A stretch of DNA of 64,000 bases from Flavobacteriaceae bacterium (GCA_021151665.1 JAGKWW010000007.1:11950-75949); one strand, 5' to 3'. Positions 8,657 through 16,542 are shown, counted from the first letter of the stretch. Notes: generated by a model from the sequence alone, not told the origin. Numbers and translations: made by a program.

Positions 8657-8890
8657 TTACTTTACAGCATCAAGAACCTGAATGTTGTTCCTGTTTACAC
8701 TGCCGGAATTATCCTGTAGGATCTCGATCCCTAAAATTTCAAACGGACGCTCGATCTGGCAGTCATTAATGTCTAGGTAATCCAGCACCAGCTCGTCAAA
8801 ATTGTCGGGGTGCAATGAAATGGCCACACTGTCAGTCAGTTCATTTTCGAGGATGTAATTCCTCATTCCGTCATAGGTAATTTTTTCCAT
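8657..8890 (-). CDS. Small conserved protein, paralogue B of a tandem pair
   Basis: A 77-residue protein homologous to the 8309-8521 product along its whole length. It has the same LHPDNFDE core, then an insertion of about eight residues (LDINDCQI), then PFEILGIEI and the SGSVNRNNIQ end. Starts at 8890 or 8896 are both possible (ATGCGTATG); 8890 matches the paralogue. It is cytoplasmic with no known domain. Each copy has its own terminator, so the duplicates are separate transcription units that could be regulated differently. An inverted repeat lies about 66 bp upstream. Confidence 0.7.
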   Translation of the reverse strand: MEKITYDGMRNYILENELTDSVAISLHPDNFDELVLDYLDINDCQIERPFEILGIEILQDNSGSVNRNNIQVLDAVK

Positions 8891-8955
8891 ACGCATATTA
8901 AGTTTAGTGATGTAAAAGTATTCTTTTAAACATTTTAAATCACACAACGAGTGTT

Positions 8956-8978
8956 AAATGTTAATAATTTTAACATTT
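8956..8978. repeat. Inverted repeat upstream of small gene, possible operator
   Basis: AAATGTTA, 7-base spacer, TAACATTT: perfect 8-bp arms in a very AT-rich region 66 bp upstream of the start at 8890. It could bind a regulator or simply reflect base composition. Confidence 0.35.
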
Positions 8979-9060
8979 TATATTTAATAAATGGAACGGT
9001 TATAAATAAAACCTGATTAAATCACAATTTGAACAAGTTTTTTCTTACATTTGGTTGTCA

Positions 9061-9657
9061 TTAAAATTCGACAATCCCTTTGCCGCTGTCTCCGGATGTA
9101 ACTGTTTTGTTCTCAGCTCTATCCATTTTAACAGTGGGAAACTTGCTTTTTGCTGCAGCAATGTCGCGATCATAGTTATCTACCATCTTTATACGCGGCG
9201 TTCCGGGCGTGGCATCATCGTTATAATTTAGTTCTCCTATATATATGACCCCGTCTTTTTTCAACTCAAACGGGATTGCAAATTTCTTGCTGGAGCTCAC
9301 CATTCCGCTATACCCTATATGGTCAAGATAACTGTACTGGTTTAACGCATAGTTGCCGGGCGCGCCTTCTATGACAAACAGATATGTTTTTTTGTTGTTG
9401 GTATCGCCGGTGTAGGCCCGCTGGTTATTTTCGCGCGCCTTGATTTCAATCTTGCCCGAATTGGCCCGGATAAACTTTTTATCACCGGAAACCGGGGCAT
9501 AAAAAAACCTGTAGATATCATTGTGGGGCGCATTTGCAGTAAAGGTTATACTACCAACGGCTATTCCTTTGTTTTCCTGCATGGTGCCGGGCGTTTCCTG
9601 TTTGGCCCCGCACGATACGAGCAATACTAACAGGGCTGCAATGAATATATTTCTCAT
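9061..9657 (-). CDS. Lipoprotein of unknown function
   Basis: A 198-residue protein with a lipoprotein signal (MRNIFIAALL, lipobox LLVSC with Cys16). The ATG at 9657 is used rather than an upstream TTG. The mature part looks beta-rich, with the segment GSITFTANAPHNDIYRFFY and a cluster of YxY aromatic residues. I do not recognise a named domain. It is predicted to be exported and lipid-anchored. It lies alone between two divergent or unrelated units, and no terminator is obvious after it. Confidence 0.7.
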   Translation of the reverse strand: MRNIFIAALLVLLVSCGAKQETPGTMQENKGIAVGSITFTANAPHNDIYRFFYAPVSGDKKFIRANSGKIEIKARENNQRAYTGDTNNKKTYLFVIEGAPGNYALNQYSYLDHIGYSGMVSSSKKFAIPFELKKDGVIYIGELNYNDDATPGTPRIKMVDNYDRDIAAAKSKFPTVKMDRAENKTVTSGDSGKGIVEF

Positions 9658-9800
9658 TTTCTTTTTTACCAAAGATAACGCATCAAAAAATGTTTAACGT
9701 AACCTTACCAGTAATTAACATACTGCTACGATATGTTCATTTGAAGGGGGTGTACCTTTACATTAATTGGTTGAGTATTAATTCAAAAACTATAAAAGCT

Positions 9801-10085
9801 ATGTCAATTTTAAAAAACGACCACTCTGAAGGCAAAGTTGCCAAAACAATTGAAAACCAAACTGCCAAGCTTCCGTCAGATCTATTCCTGTGGGCTGCGC
9901 TCGGCTCTATGGGGGTATCTGCCACCTTAAAAGCTCTTGGCAAAAATCACACTGCTCTTTTTGTTGGCCAATGGGCTGCACCTTTTCTGCTACTGGGTAT
10001 TTACAACAAGATCGTTAAGGTAGAAGGAAATGACAAAGAATCGCACCCGATCAGTAATTACGCTGAGCCGGAAGGTGAATTCTAA
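9801..10085 (+). CDS. Small membrane protein of unknown function
   Basis: A 95-residue protein starting at the ATG at 9801 (MSILKNDHSEGK). A hydrophilic N terminus of about 30 residues is followed by two close hydrophobic segments, LWAALGSMGVSATLKAL and ALFVGQWAAPFLLLGIY, then a charged tail. I chose this start over upstream in-frame codons because they would add a stretch reading like untranslated DNA. It is monocistronic, with a strong terminator 11 bp downstream. Function is unknown. Confidence 0.65.
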   Translation: MSILKNDHSEGKVAKTIENQTAKLPSDLFLWAALGSMGVSATLKALGKNHTALFVGQWAAPFLLLGIYNKIVKVEGNDKESHPISNYAEPEGEF

Positions 10086-10095
10086 ACAAACTACA

Positions 10096-10120
10096 GAGGG
10101 CCGCATTAGCGGCCCTTTTT
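10096..10120 (+). terminator. Rho-independent terminator
   Basis: AGGGCCGC, loop ATTA, GCGGCCCT, then TTTTT. It ends the small membrane-protein gene at 9801-10085. Confidence 0.9.
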
Positions 10121-10128
10121 GTTAACTT

Positions 10129-10578
10129 CTATCCATTCATCAGCTCTTCTATAAAATGCTTCTGCCGCTCGTTTACCATCAGTACAGCTTGAGCGTAGGT
10201 AAACCATTCGGCTCGATCAATTTCCGGAAATGACGCCATTTTGCCCGACCTGGGAGGCCATTCTATAACGAACGTATTGCAAGTAAGGTTCTTTGGATTA
10301 AATTCACCTTCGGCTGCCCAGGCGTGCACGGTTTTTCCGCCTTTTTGAGTAATAGGTTGGAGGGGCAGGTATGGCGGGGCCGGCACAAAACCTGTTTCTT
10401 CCTGAAACTCCCTCAGCGCACAGGCAAGCAACTCTTCGTTGGGCATAGGCTCGCCTTTTGGGATTGTCCACCATCCTTCGTTTTTCTTCGCAAAATACGG
10501 CCCGCCGGGATGTGCCAGCAAAAACTGCGTAACACCCCCGGCAACCTTGTATAAAAGTATCCCTGCACTTACCCTCAT
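10129..10578 (-). CDS. Nudix hydrolase
   Basis: A 149-residue protein with a full Nudix box, GEPMPNEELLACALREFQEETGF, interrupted nowhere (catalytic REFQEE at its centre). The start ATG at 10578 (MRVSAGILLYKV) is the usual N terminus of this subfamily; an upstream in-frame start would add 16 residues and overlap the divergent gene. Residues GPYFAKKNEGWWTIPKG resemble the Ap4A/NUDIX DR1025 and MutT-like groups. It hydrolyses a nucleoside diphosphate linked to X, but the substrate cannot be named. It is divergent from the DUF1648 gene (39 bp between starts). Confidence 0.9.
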   Translation of the reverse strand: MRVSAGILLYKVAGGVTQFLLAHPGGPYFAKKNEGWWTIPKGEPMPNEELLACALREFQEETGFVPAPPYLPLQPITQKGGKTVHAWAAEGEFNPKNLTCNTFVIEWPPRSGKMASFPEIDRAEWFTYAQAVLMVNERQKHFIEELMNG

Positions 10579-10616
10579 ATAACGGTTATTTGTATTTTTA
10601 CAAGTAAAAATAGTAT

Positions 10617-11111
10617 ATGTCTTCATCTAATCATAGCGTGAAGCGCACTTTCAGCCGCACTGATAAAATTCTTGAAGCAGTTGGTTTGGCTTTAATGCTG
10701 GTAATGTGGGGGTGTGCCATATGGTTTTACCGTCATTCCCCGGAAGTAGTACCTACACATTTTACGTTTTCCGGAAAAGCAGACGGGTTTGGAGGCAAAA
10801 CTTCGTTTTTTACAGCCCCGGCCATTGCCAGCGGTTTATACCTGTTGTTATCTGTAATCGCCGGGCGGCCACGGCTTTTTAATTATCCTGTCGCGATTAC
10901 CGCCGAGAATGCGCAGAGGCAATATAATAACGTCGCCCTGTTTTTACGGGCGCTAAAGATTTGTATCCTCATTTTATTTATACTTATCGAGTGGCATACA
11001 TTTAAATCGGCGCAAGGGCAACAGCCGGGCAACTGGGTTTTCGGGGTTGCGCTTGCTTTGGTACAAGTCCCTGTTTTCTGGTTTCTGATCCGGAGTGTCA
11101 GAAATCAATAA
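10617..11111 (+). CDS. DUF1648 domain membrane protein
   Basis: A 164-residue integral membrane protein. The first membrane segment (about residues 20-40) is followed by the DUF1648 signature VVPTHFTFSGKADGFGGK, then three more hydrophobic segments. DUF1648 is found in bacterial immunity or signalling-like membrane proteins such as SdpI, but the role of stand-alone copies is unknown. It is divergently arranged with the Nudix gene. Confidence 0.85.
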   Translation: MSSSNHSVKRTFSRTDKILEAVGLALMLVMWGCAIWFYRHSPEVVPTHFTFSGKADGFGGKTSFFTAPAIASGLYLLLSVIAGRPRLFNYPVAITAENAQRQYNNVALFLRALKICILILFILIEWHTFKSAQGQQPGNWVFGVALALVQVPVFWFLIRSVRNQ

Positions 11112-11204
11112 TAATGTCTGTATACAATCGCAGTCTGGTAACACAAATTCTAAATTACCCGCGGTTTATCAAAGGGCCGGAGTGTGAGAGAATTTGACAG
11201 CTAG

Positions 11205-11352
11205 AAAAAAAATCAGGAAGCGGCCGCTTCCTGATTGTCTTACTGCCTCAGGCAAAAATTAATTTATTACTAAGTCCCCCAACTTATTTTATGCAAGCAT
11301 AAAAAACCGTAGGCAGCAAGGTTTTATTTGTGTGCCGGTATTTTGTTATCGA
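11205..11352 (-). ncRNA. Candidate independent small structured RNA (about 150 nt)
   Basis: A stand-alone transcription unit is suggested in a 345-bp gap with no gene. On the minus strand a TACCTTTG -7 element lies at 11365-11358 and a strong terminator at 11236-11211, about 120-150 bases downstream. In between, CTTGCTGCCT can pair with AGGCAGTAAG (one G-U), enclosing two smaller hairpins (ATGC-TT-GCAT and TAAGT-TGGGGG-ACTTA). I found no open reading frame of use. It does not show the SRP tetraloop region or a tmRNA-like acceptor end. A 6S-type RNA is possible from the long closed hairpin, but I cannot establish that. It could instead be a trailer of the upstream AraC-type gene. Confidence 0.45.
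11211..11236 (-). terminator. Perfect 26-bp palindrome with T run
   Basis: Arms AATCAGGAAGCGG and its exact complement form an uninterrupted palindrome followed by eight T on the minus strand. It ends the candidate small RNA and/or the AraC-type gene. Confidence 0.8.
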
Positions 11353-11357
11353 CGGTA

Positions 11358-11365
11358 CAAAGGTA
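11358..11365 (-). promoter_or_regulatory. Bacteroidota -7 element (TACCTTTG)
   Basis: The minus strand reads TACCTTTG, an exact TAnnTTTG match, 92 bp beyond the stop codon of the AraC-type gene. The -33 position, about 20 bp upstream, reads TTAAC rather than TTTG. Confidence 0.45.
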
Positions 11366-11456
11366 GAACTGCTGTGAAATAAATGTTAAAAAAGATAATT
11401 ACATAATACGGAAACAATGTTACAAATCACTGCAACCCCCTGTTATGACTGCTGGT

Positions 11457-13148
11457 TTACGTGAATTGCAATGTGTCCTGTTCGCTTTCCTGACTTGCTG
11501 TTCGCGAAAGCCTTTCGTCGCACAATGTAACGAATTGCGATGGTGACATTCCGGTTACTTCTTTAAACTGGCGATAAAAAGTGGTGTGGTTGCTAAACCC
11601 GCTTTCAACAGAAATACTCTTGATGGGTTTCGATGAGCCGAATTGGATCATCATATTTTTAGCATGAACAATCCGGTAATGATTAACGAACGTGTTGAAA
11701 TTGGATTTGCTATACATATTTATGGCCTGCGATATATATTTATCGTTAGAGCCCATCATCGCACTCAGATCTGTCACATTAAGGCCTGCTGTCAGGTAAG
11801 GCTTATGCTCCTCTATATAAGCGGTAATCCGCCTGTAGAGCTGTAACTGCCGGTCCATCGAATCGTTGGCAGAAGCGGGAGCATCAAAAATTTTGCCTTG
11901 TTGTGCCTGTTTTAAGTTTGACGCAAAAAGCGAGCGCAGGTATCTCCTGTTTTTAAGATAGTAATACAAAACAACGCCCGAAGCAGAAAACAATACAAGA
12001 AGTAGCGCCTCAAGATACCAAAGTTGTTTTTTACCTGCCTGAAGGGCTGCTTCCTGCAACTCGATCCTGCGGATATTGTCTTCGTATTCAAAAATACTTT
12101 TAAGCTCGCTGTACCTTTCGATCTTCACATTCTGAAATTTTTCAGCCCGCGCCGTTTCATACTCGTCCGAGACTTTTCGGTACTGTTCGTAATTGCCCGT
12201 CCGGACATAAAAATCAGCCAACGCCTGATAATACGAATCAATATTGTCGGCTGCGTCGCCCATCTTATAGCAATTTTCCGCTTTTTTAAAAAGCTCCTCC
12301 ACCCCTGCATAATTTTTTTGCTGGATGCGGTTCTTCGCCATCATTACATAGATATCTCCTGCAAGCGGCTTCAGGTATTCTTCGGTACAGAGTGCAAGCC
12401 CTTGTTTGAGATAATTCTCTGATACGCTAAAATTCTTTGCCTCTGCATAAGATTTTCCCAGTAAGGCGGCAGTCTGGACAACCCCTTCAGTATTTCCGCA
12501 TTTTTGGTGGTGTATCATGGCCTGATGGGCCATCGTTACCGCTTCATTTGTATTTCCTTTGTCCTTATAAATAAGGGCAATATTTTGGTAACACAGCGCA
12601 ATATTAAGGTTGTCCCCCATCTTTTTAAAATACCGTAATGCCCCGTTAAAGCTATCCAGGGCCTGGCCATTATCGGATACGCGGCTTTGCACGATACCAA
12701 TATTGATATAGGTCTGATAAATGCGGGAGGTATCTTTTACTAATTCAGCCTGCTCAAGCGACTTCCTGTAGCTAGAAAGGGCTTCCGGAAATTCATTGAG
12801 CATTTCGTGATTTATCCCTTTGTTATTGTAGCAGATTTCTACGAACTCGGGGTTGGTTTTCGCAAACGGATTGTTTAATGCGCAGGTGTAGTACGTGTTT
12901 GAGATAAGGAATTGGGACTGGTAATAATTTATTACCCCGAGCAGGTAATTGGCGCGTGCTATATATTCATTGTTTTTGTGCGCCGTGTTATCTGCCAGGA
13001 ATTGGAGTGCCCGGGTTTCAGCCACTTCCGGATTTTGCTGTATTATGCTTTTGATTGCCTCATATTCCTTTTTTTGGGCATAAATTCCTGAAAAAGTTAA
13101 GATGATTAATATCGTGGTAATTAATTGGGTAACGCGTGAATTGCACAT
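11457..13148 (-). CDS. TPR-repeat, membrane-anchored AraC-type transcriptional regulator
   Basis: A 563-residue protein with an N-terminal signal or anchor sequence ending near GIYAQ, about seven TPR-type helical pairs (roughly 40-340), a membrane segment (YLEALLLVLFSASGVVLYYYL region, about residue 395), and a C-terminal AraC/XylS HTH domain (about 460-550) with SGFSNHTTFYRQFKEVTG and PSQF. This layout places the TPR sensor outside and the DNA-binding domain in the cytoplasm, a design common in Bacteroidota. The ATG at 13148 fits the promoter; an upstream TTG overlaps the -7 element. Ligand and targets are unknown. Confidence 0.88.
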   Translation of the reverse strand: MCNSRVTQLITTILIILTFSGIYAQKKEYEAIKSIIQQNPEVAETRALQFLADNTAHKNNEYIARANYLLGVINYYQSQFLISNTYYTCALNNPFAKTNPEFVEICYNNKGINHEMLNEFPEALSSYRKSLEQAELVKDTSRIYQTYINIGIVQSRVSDNGQALDSFNGALRYFKKMGDNLNIALCYQNIALIYKDKGNTNEAVTMAHQAMIHHQKCGNTEGVVQTAALLGKSYAEAKNFSVSENYLKQGLALCTEEYLKPLAGDIYVMMAKNRIQQKNYAGVEELFKKAENCYKMGDAADNIDSYYQALADFYVRTGNYEQYRKVSDEYETARAEKFQNVKIERYSELKSIFEYEDNIRRIELQEAALQAGKKQLWYLEALLLVLFSASGVVLYYYLKNRRYLRSLFASNLKQAQQGKIFDAPASANDSMDRQLQLYRRITAYIEEHKPYLTAGLNVTDLSAMMGSNDKYISQAINMYSKSNFNTFVNHYRIVHAKNMMIQFGSSKPIKSISVESGFSNHTTFYRQFKEVTGMSPSQFVTLCDERLSRTASQESEQDTLQFT

Positions 13149-13172
13149 GAGGTCCTTTATATAAAAGATGTG

Positions 13173-13205
13173 CAAAAATAAATTTACCCCTGCTAATTTG
13201 CAAAA
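13173..13205 (-). promoter_or_regulatory. Promoter of the AraC-type regulator gene
   Basis: Minus strand: TTTTG at 13205-13201, 20-bp spacer, TATTTTTG at 13180-13173. This is an excellent Bacteroidota match and rules out starts upstream of 13148. Confidence 0.8.
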
Positions 13206-13228
13206 GAAATGTTAAAATACGATATTTT

Positions 13229-13474
13229 TTAAATTTCCAGACTATACTTCTCCAGGTATTTTTCGAGCAATACACCCTGTTTAAAGCTAAGCATCCAAAC
13301 CTGCTTGTTAGTTTCGGTGTGGCACCAAAGTTCAACGTAAAAATTATGTACGGCATACAGCAGTTTCTTCATATCACGGTCAATGCAGCCGTCTATTAAT
13401 ACGCCATCGCGCCATAATATCTCATACCTTTCCTTTTCGCTAAGGGCTTTAAATTCCTGTAACTTCATCATCAT
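13229..13474 (-). CDS. Small cytoplasmic protein of unknown function
   Basis: An 81-residue protein starting at a run of three ATG codons (13474, 13471 or 13468). It has a charged helix (MKLQEFKALSEKERYEILW) and two Cys residues, with no signal or membrane segment. The composition, with many Trp, Tyr and Glu residues, resembles small flavobacterial proteins of unknown function. No neighbour on the same strand is close enough to be certain of an operon, although the regulator gene lies 80 bp downstream with its own promoter. Confidence 0.65.
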   Translation of the reverse strand: MMMKLQEFKALSEKERYEILWRDGVLIDGCIDRDMKKLLYAVHNFYVELWCHTETNKQVWMLSFKQGVLLEKYLEKYSLEI

Positions 13475-13629
13475 TCCCGTTTCGTACAATAAATATAGCA
13501 AATAAATTTTGAAGAGAGTTTCTATACATTCGTGTTGCGGCCGCGCACATATTATTAAGGATTAATTAGCATTCCCTTTGCTAAATTTTAGATTAGTAAT
13601 CAGGAACTTGCGGCTATAAATCCAACGCT

Positions 13630-13866
13630 ATGAAAGTCCTGTTTATTATACCGCTTCTTATAGTCGCCGCCATTTCTGGCTATAACCTGCTCTATACCGC
13701 AGATACTCTATTTTTGATGGTGCTTCACTTCACTGTGTTCTTTGCCTGCGGATTTTCAGCAGCGCTACTTGTTCGTTCTATGTATACAATACGATATATT
13801 GAAACTGAAAAAGTTCAGCCTTCAGAGATACTCCTTCAGGAAGGCGCTACCTTGCAGCACAGTTAG
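13630..13866 (+). CDS. Small two-segment membrane protein
   Basis: A 78-residue protein with two hydrophobic segments (about 1-20 and 27-50) and a short charged C-terminal tail. Function is unknown. It is monocistronic, with a hairpin terminator 20 bp after the stop. Confidence 0.6.
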   Translation: MKVLFIIPLLIVAAISGYNLLYTADTLFLMVLHFTVFFACGFSAALLVRSMYTIRYIETEKVQPSEILLQEGATLQHS

Positions 13867-13885
13867 CTGTCCCTACAATACAAAT

Positions 13886-13930
13886 AAAGCCCTGTAGCCG
13901 TTGACCAAACCAGTTGTTACAGGGCTTTGT
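13886..13930 (+). terminator. Rho-independent terminator
   Basis: AAAGCCCTGTA pairs with TACAGGGCTTT across a 21-base loop, followed by a T-rich stretch. It ends the small gene at 13630-13866. Confidence 0.7.
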
Positions 13931-13941
13931 TGTTTAGCATA

Positions 13942-13974
13942 AAAAAATAACCCCTCACGAATATGTGAAGGGTT
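13942..13974 (-). terminator. Rho-independent terminator
   Basis: Minus strand AACCCTTCAC, loop, GTGAGGGGTT, then TATTTTTTT. It ends the small exported protein gene at 13997-14224. Confidence 0.8.
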
Positions 13975-13996
13975 ATCAATATATAATTTTTTAAAC

Positions 13997-14224
13997 TTAC
14001 TGTTTAACGCTTTGTCTTTTTCTTGATGAAAAATAGTATGCAGCAAAAGCAACACCCACTATTGCCAGATAGATAACTTTGCTGTTGATTGGAGCCGGCG
14101 GATCGTCATCACCTTCCAAAGGCGGGTCGCCATCACCAGTACCCTGACCAGGCTGCGCAAACAACACAAAGTCGCTAACCAGGAAGAATGCCAGGAGGTA
14201 TAATTTCGTCAAACTGTTTTTCAT
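13997..14224 (-). CDS. Small exported protein with C-terminal membrane anchor and basic tail
   Basis: A 75-residue protein starting at the ATG at 14224. It has a signal-like segment ending FVLFAQ, then an acidic, Gly/Pro-rich linker (DGDPPLEGDDDPPAPIN), a membrane segment of about 17 residues (VIYLAIVGVAFAAYYF), and a basic end, SSRKRQSVKQ. This tripartite end resembles sorting-type C-terminal anchors. Database relatives are often mislabelled as signal peptidase; there is no protease motif here. Function is unknown. Confidence 0.65.
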   Translation of the reverse strand: MKNSLTKLYLLAFFLVSDFVLFAQPGQGTGDGDPPLEGDDDPPAPINSKVIYLAIVGVAFAAYYFSSRKRQSVKQ

Positions 14225-14374
14225 AACTTTGGGGTTTATATCTGTGGCCAAAAATAATCGTTTATTTCCAATAAAAAAAACAATTATAGTTTTTTTTTAA
14301 CATCTCGTGATTATTAATCTTATGGTAAATAGATGTTTACATTCTATTTACTCTGTAGAAAAACAAGAGGTGAT

Positions 14375-15214
14375 TTAGGGCTTCACTTCTTTTTTTAGAA
14401 GCAGAGCACTATCGTTAAAAGCTTTTACGTCTATTTTGGCTGCGCCGTACAGCTCGGTTTCCGATTTGCCGTTTACCGAGAGGCTCACGAGTTCGGATGC
14501 CATAATGCTCCCAGTGGCATAACCCTCAGCAGTATAGTCAAGATTCCTGGCGGTAAACTTGCTGCCTTTGAATGTACTGTTGTTGTCCAGCCTTATCTTA
14601 GCTACGCCCGCATCGCCTTCTACCTGCGCACTTGCCTTCTGGTATAGGTCTATCTTTACCTGGTGGCTTGCTATTAGTGCTTTCAGGGTAGTGTTTTTGC
14701 TCATATCGATAGTGGTGGACTCCGATTTTACGTTGATCTCCGCTTTGGCTTTATCATTCAGCGACAGCGTAAATTCCGGCGATTTGACATTAAGAAAAGA
14801 TTTAGAAAAATCTACGTTTTTTACCGTAATAGCAGGTACGTCAAGATCGGATAACGCGTTGACAATGGTTTCATGCCTTCCGAGAACACTGTTGAGCGAT
14901 GAGGTATAAGTAATGCGTACGATAAGCTTCTTAAAGCCGATAGCGTCTTTGGCCGTAAAGATTCTTAGCGTACTTCCGTTTACATCTGCCTGTACAATAT
15001 CGTGCAGGTTTTCATCTGCCTCGATTTCCATGGACTGCTTTTCGCCCTTTACAAGATAAAGCTCTATATTATCTTCTACCTCAAGTTTGTCAAACGCTGC
15101 AATCTCTTTCTGGCTGACGGTTACAACTTTGGTGCCTTTTATCTTTTCCTTTTTCTGTGCAGATGCGCTAAACACCACAGCCATCAAGAAGAAAAATATG
15201 TAAAGTTTTTTCAT
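14375..15214 (-). CDS. Head GIN domain (DUF2807) exported protein
   Basis: A 279-residue secreted protein. The signal peptide ends at VVFSASAQ, and the mature part has two DUF2807-type segments with the GIN-family start AAFDKLEVEDNIELYLVKGE and EADENL. DUF2807 forms a right-handed beta-helix of unknown role, often found in envelope-stress or polymer-binding contexts. The start at 15214 (MKKLYIFFF) is preferred over a codon 12 bp upstream. It is one of three family members between 14.3 and 19.4 kb. Confidence 0.85.
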   Translation of the reverse strand: MKKLYIFFFLMAVVFSASAQKKEKIKGTKVVTVSQKEIAAFDKLEVEDNIELYLVKGEKQSMEIEADENLHDIVQADVNGSTLRIFTAKDAIGFKKLIVRITYTSSLNSVLGRHETIVNALSDLDVPAITVKNVDFSKSFLNVKSPEFTLSLNDKAKAEINVKSESTTIDMSKNTTLKALIASHQVKIDLYQKASAQVEGDAGVAKIRLDNNSTFKGSKFTARNLDYTAEGYATGSIMASELVSLSVNGKSETELYGAAKIDVKAFNDSALLLKKEVKP

Positions 15215-15249
15215 GGTTGTTAACATTTATTTGGCAAAGATAATAAAGT

Positions 15250-15744
15250 TTATCCTGCCGGATGGTGATCAAAACTAAGTACTCTCGCCATTTTCCACCG
15301 GCCTGCCTCCCACAGCCATAGATGTACAAACTTTGCACGCCCGGTCAGCCGCTCAACGCCATTGATAATTTCGTAGAATTCATGGTCGCCGGTTAGTAAC
15401 GCGCCATAATTTCCCATCGGATAAACATGATAGGTGGCTGGCAGTGCTTTTCGGCGCGCCTTGTAGTCCGGATTATTACAAAGGTTTTTCCGCATGGCCA
15501 GTATTAGTGCCTCTGCCGTTTTGGTTGTACCGCTCTTATCATGATAGAACTCAAGATCCTCGGTAAAATATCGGGCAAAGTTGTCCAGGTCGCAGTTGTT
15601 GTAATAAGAAAAGGCTTCACCATCTAACCGGATAATAGTTTGTTCGAGCTCCTGTTGTGTTTTTGGGAATTCAGTTTGCTGCCCGCGTACTTGTGAAAAG
15701 CACGAGGCTATAAACACGACGTAAATTAGTACGATGTTTTTCAT
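15250..15744 (-). CDS. NTF2-like / SnoaL-like domain exported protein
   Basis: A 164-residue protein with an N-terminal export signal ending near SQVRGQQ (a Cys in ASC could make it a lipoprotein). The mature part has the cone-shaped NTF2-like (DUF4440/SnoaL) pattern: an early helix QQELEQTIIRLDGEAFS, then CDLDNFARYFTEDLEFYHD, and a C-terminal LWLWEAGRWKMARVLSFDH. Such proteins bind small ligands or act as enzymes. A specific role cannot be assigned. Confidence 0.8.
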   Translation of the reverse strand: MKNIVLIYVVFIASCFSQVRGQQTEFPKTQQELEQTIIRLDGEAFSYYNNCDLDNFARYFTEDLEFYHDKSGTTKTAEALILAMRKNLCNNPDYKARRKALPATYHVYPMGNYGALLTGDHEFYEIINGVERLTGRAKFVHLWLWEAGRWKMARVLSFDHHPAG

Positions 15745-15751
15745 TGTATAA

Positions 15752-15773
15752 AAAAGCCCCGCATTTGCAGGGC
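15752..15773 (-). terminator. Rho-independent terminator
   Basis: Minus strand GCCCTGC, loop AAAT, GCGGGGC, then TTTTT, with one A-C mismatch. It ends the GIN lipoprotein gene at 15781-16518. Confidence 0.8.
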
Positions 15774-15780
15774 CGTTATA

Positions 15781-16518
15781 TTAGTTTTGAGATACGCTTC
15801 CTCCGGAGGAGGTTTTCTTATTCAGCTTTTCGGGAGTGGCTACGTAGCGTACGCTGCCACCGCTCGAGGCCCTGGCATCAAGCGCCTTTTTAGGGTTCAC
15901 AATAGAAGTACTTCCGCTCGAAGCTTCGCCCGATACATTTTCAGCAGATACCTTGGCGGCGTCCAGGCTGCTTCCGCTGCTCGAGTCGGTTACCAGTTCG
16001 CCCGCCCTGCCAAGCAATTCCATAGAGCTGCCCGAGCTGGTGCTGCAATTGGCCTTATTGGCGTCTATCCCGACCGCCATGCTGCTGCCGCTGGAGCTGG
16101 ATAGCGTGATCTTGTCGGTTTTTATAGTGCCGGTACTCTTAAGGCTGCATCCGCTTGAGCTTTCCAGCGATACTATCTCCGGAAGCCTGACGGTAACCTT
16201 TTTTGCAGAGGCGCTGCCCAGGTTTACGTCAGAGGAAATGTGCAGCTCGTTTCCTTCCAGTTCCGTTTTTATATGTTCCTGAAGGTTGTCATCGGCCTCT
16301 ACCGTTATGCTGGCGGGCTGCCCCTGTTCTACAATTACCTCGAGTCCGCTCCCCGCCGAAACCGCATCAAAACTGCCGTTTACGGTGCGTTGCTGTGTGG
16401 TTACTTTCCCATTGCCGTCTACGCGCCTTAATTTGCCCTCAAATCCGCAGGAGGAAAAGAGTACTGCTGTTACTACGGCTATAACAACTTTGGCTACATG
16501 CAATACGATCCTGATCAT
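15781..16518 (-). CDS. Head GIN domain (DUF2807) lipoprotein with SSG ladder
   Basis: A 245-residue lipoprotein: hydrophobic signal ending in VLFSSC, then the GIN start FDAVSAGSGLEVIVEQGQ. The C-terminal two thirds carries seven SSG-type turns (SSSGCS, SSSSGSS, STSSGSS, SSSGSS, ASSGST, SSGGS, SSGGS), about 19-21 residues apart, as expected for a beta-helix with one Ser-Gly turn per coil. It lies downstream of the PspC gene (24 bp), with a terminator right after its stop, so it is the last gene of the PadR-PspC-GIN operon. Confidence 0.88.
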   Translation of the reverse strand: MIRIVLHVAKVVIAVVTAVLFSSCGFEGKLRRVDGNGKVTTQQRTVNGSFDAVSAGSGLEVIVEQGQPASITVEADDNLQEHIKTELEGNELHISSDVNLGSASAKKVTVRLPEIVSLESSSGCSLKSTGTIKTDKITLSSSSGSSMAVGIDANKANCSTSSGSSMELLGRAGELVTDSSSGSSLDAAKVSAENVSGEASSGSTSIVNPKKALDARASSGGSVRYVATPEKLNKKTSSGGSVSQN

Positions 16519-16542
16519 GATAGTGTATATTTAGTGTGTTGG

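Noticed and set aside
9044..9051. TACATTTG on the plus strand
   Set aside because: It overlaps the end of a minus-strand gene, its nearest TTG is only 14 bp away, and no plus-strand gene starts close by.
11205..11352. SRP RNA or tmRNA
   Set aside because: The small-RNA candidate has neither the GGAAGCAGC-type SRP loop nor a tRNA-like end.
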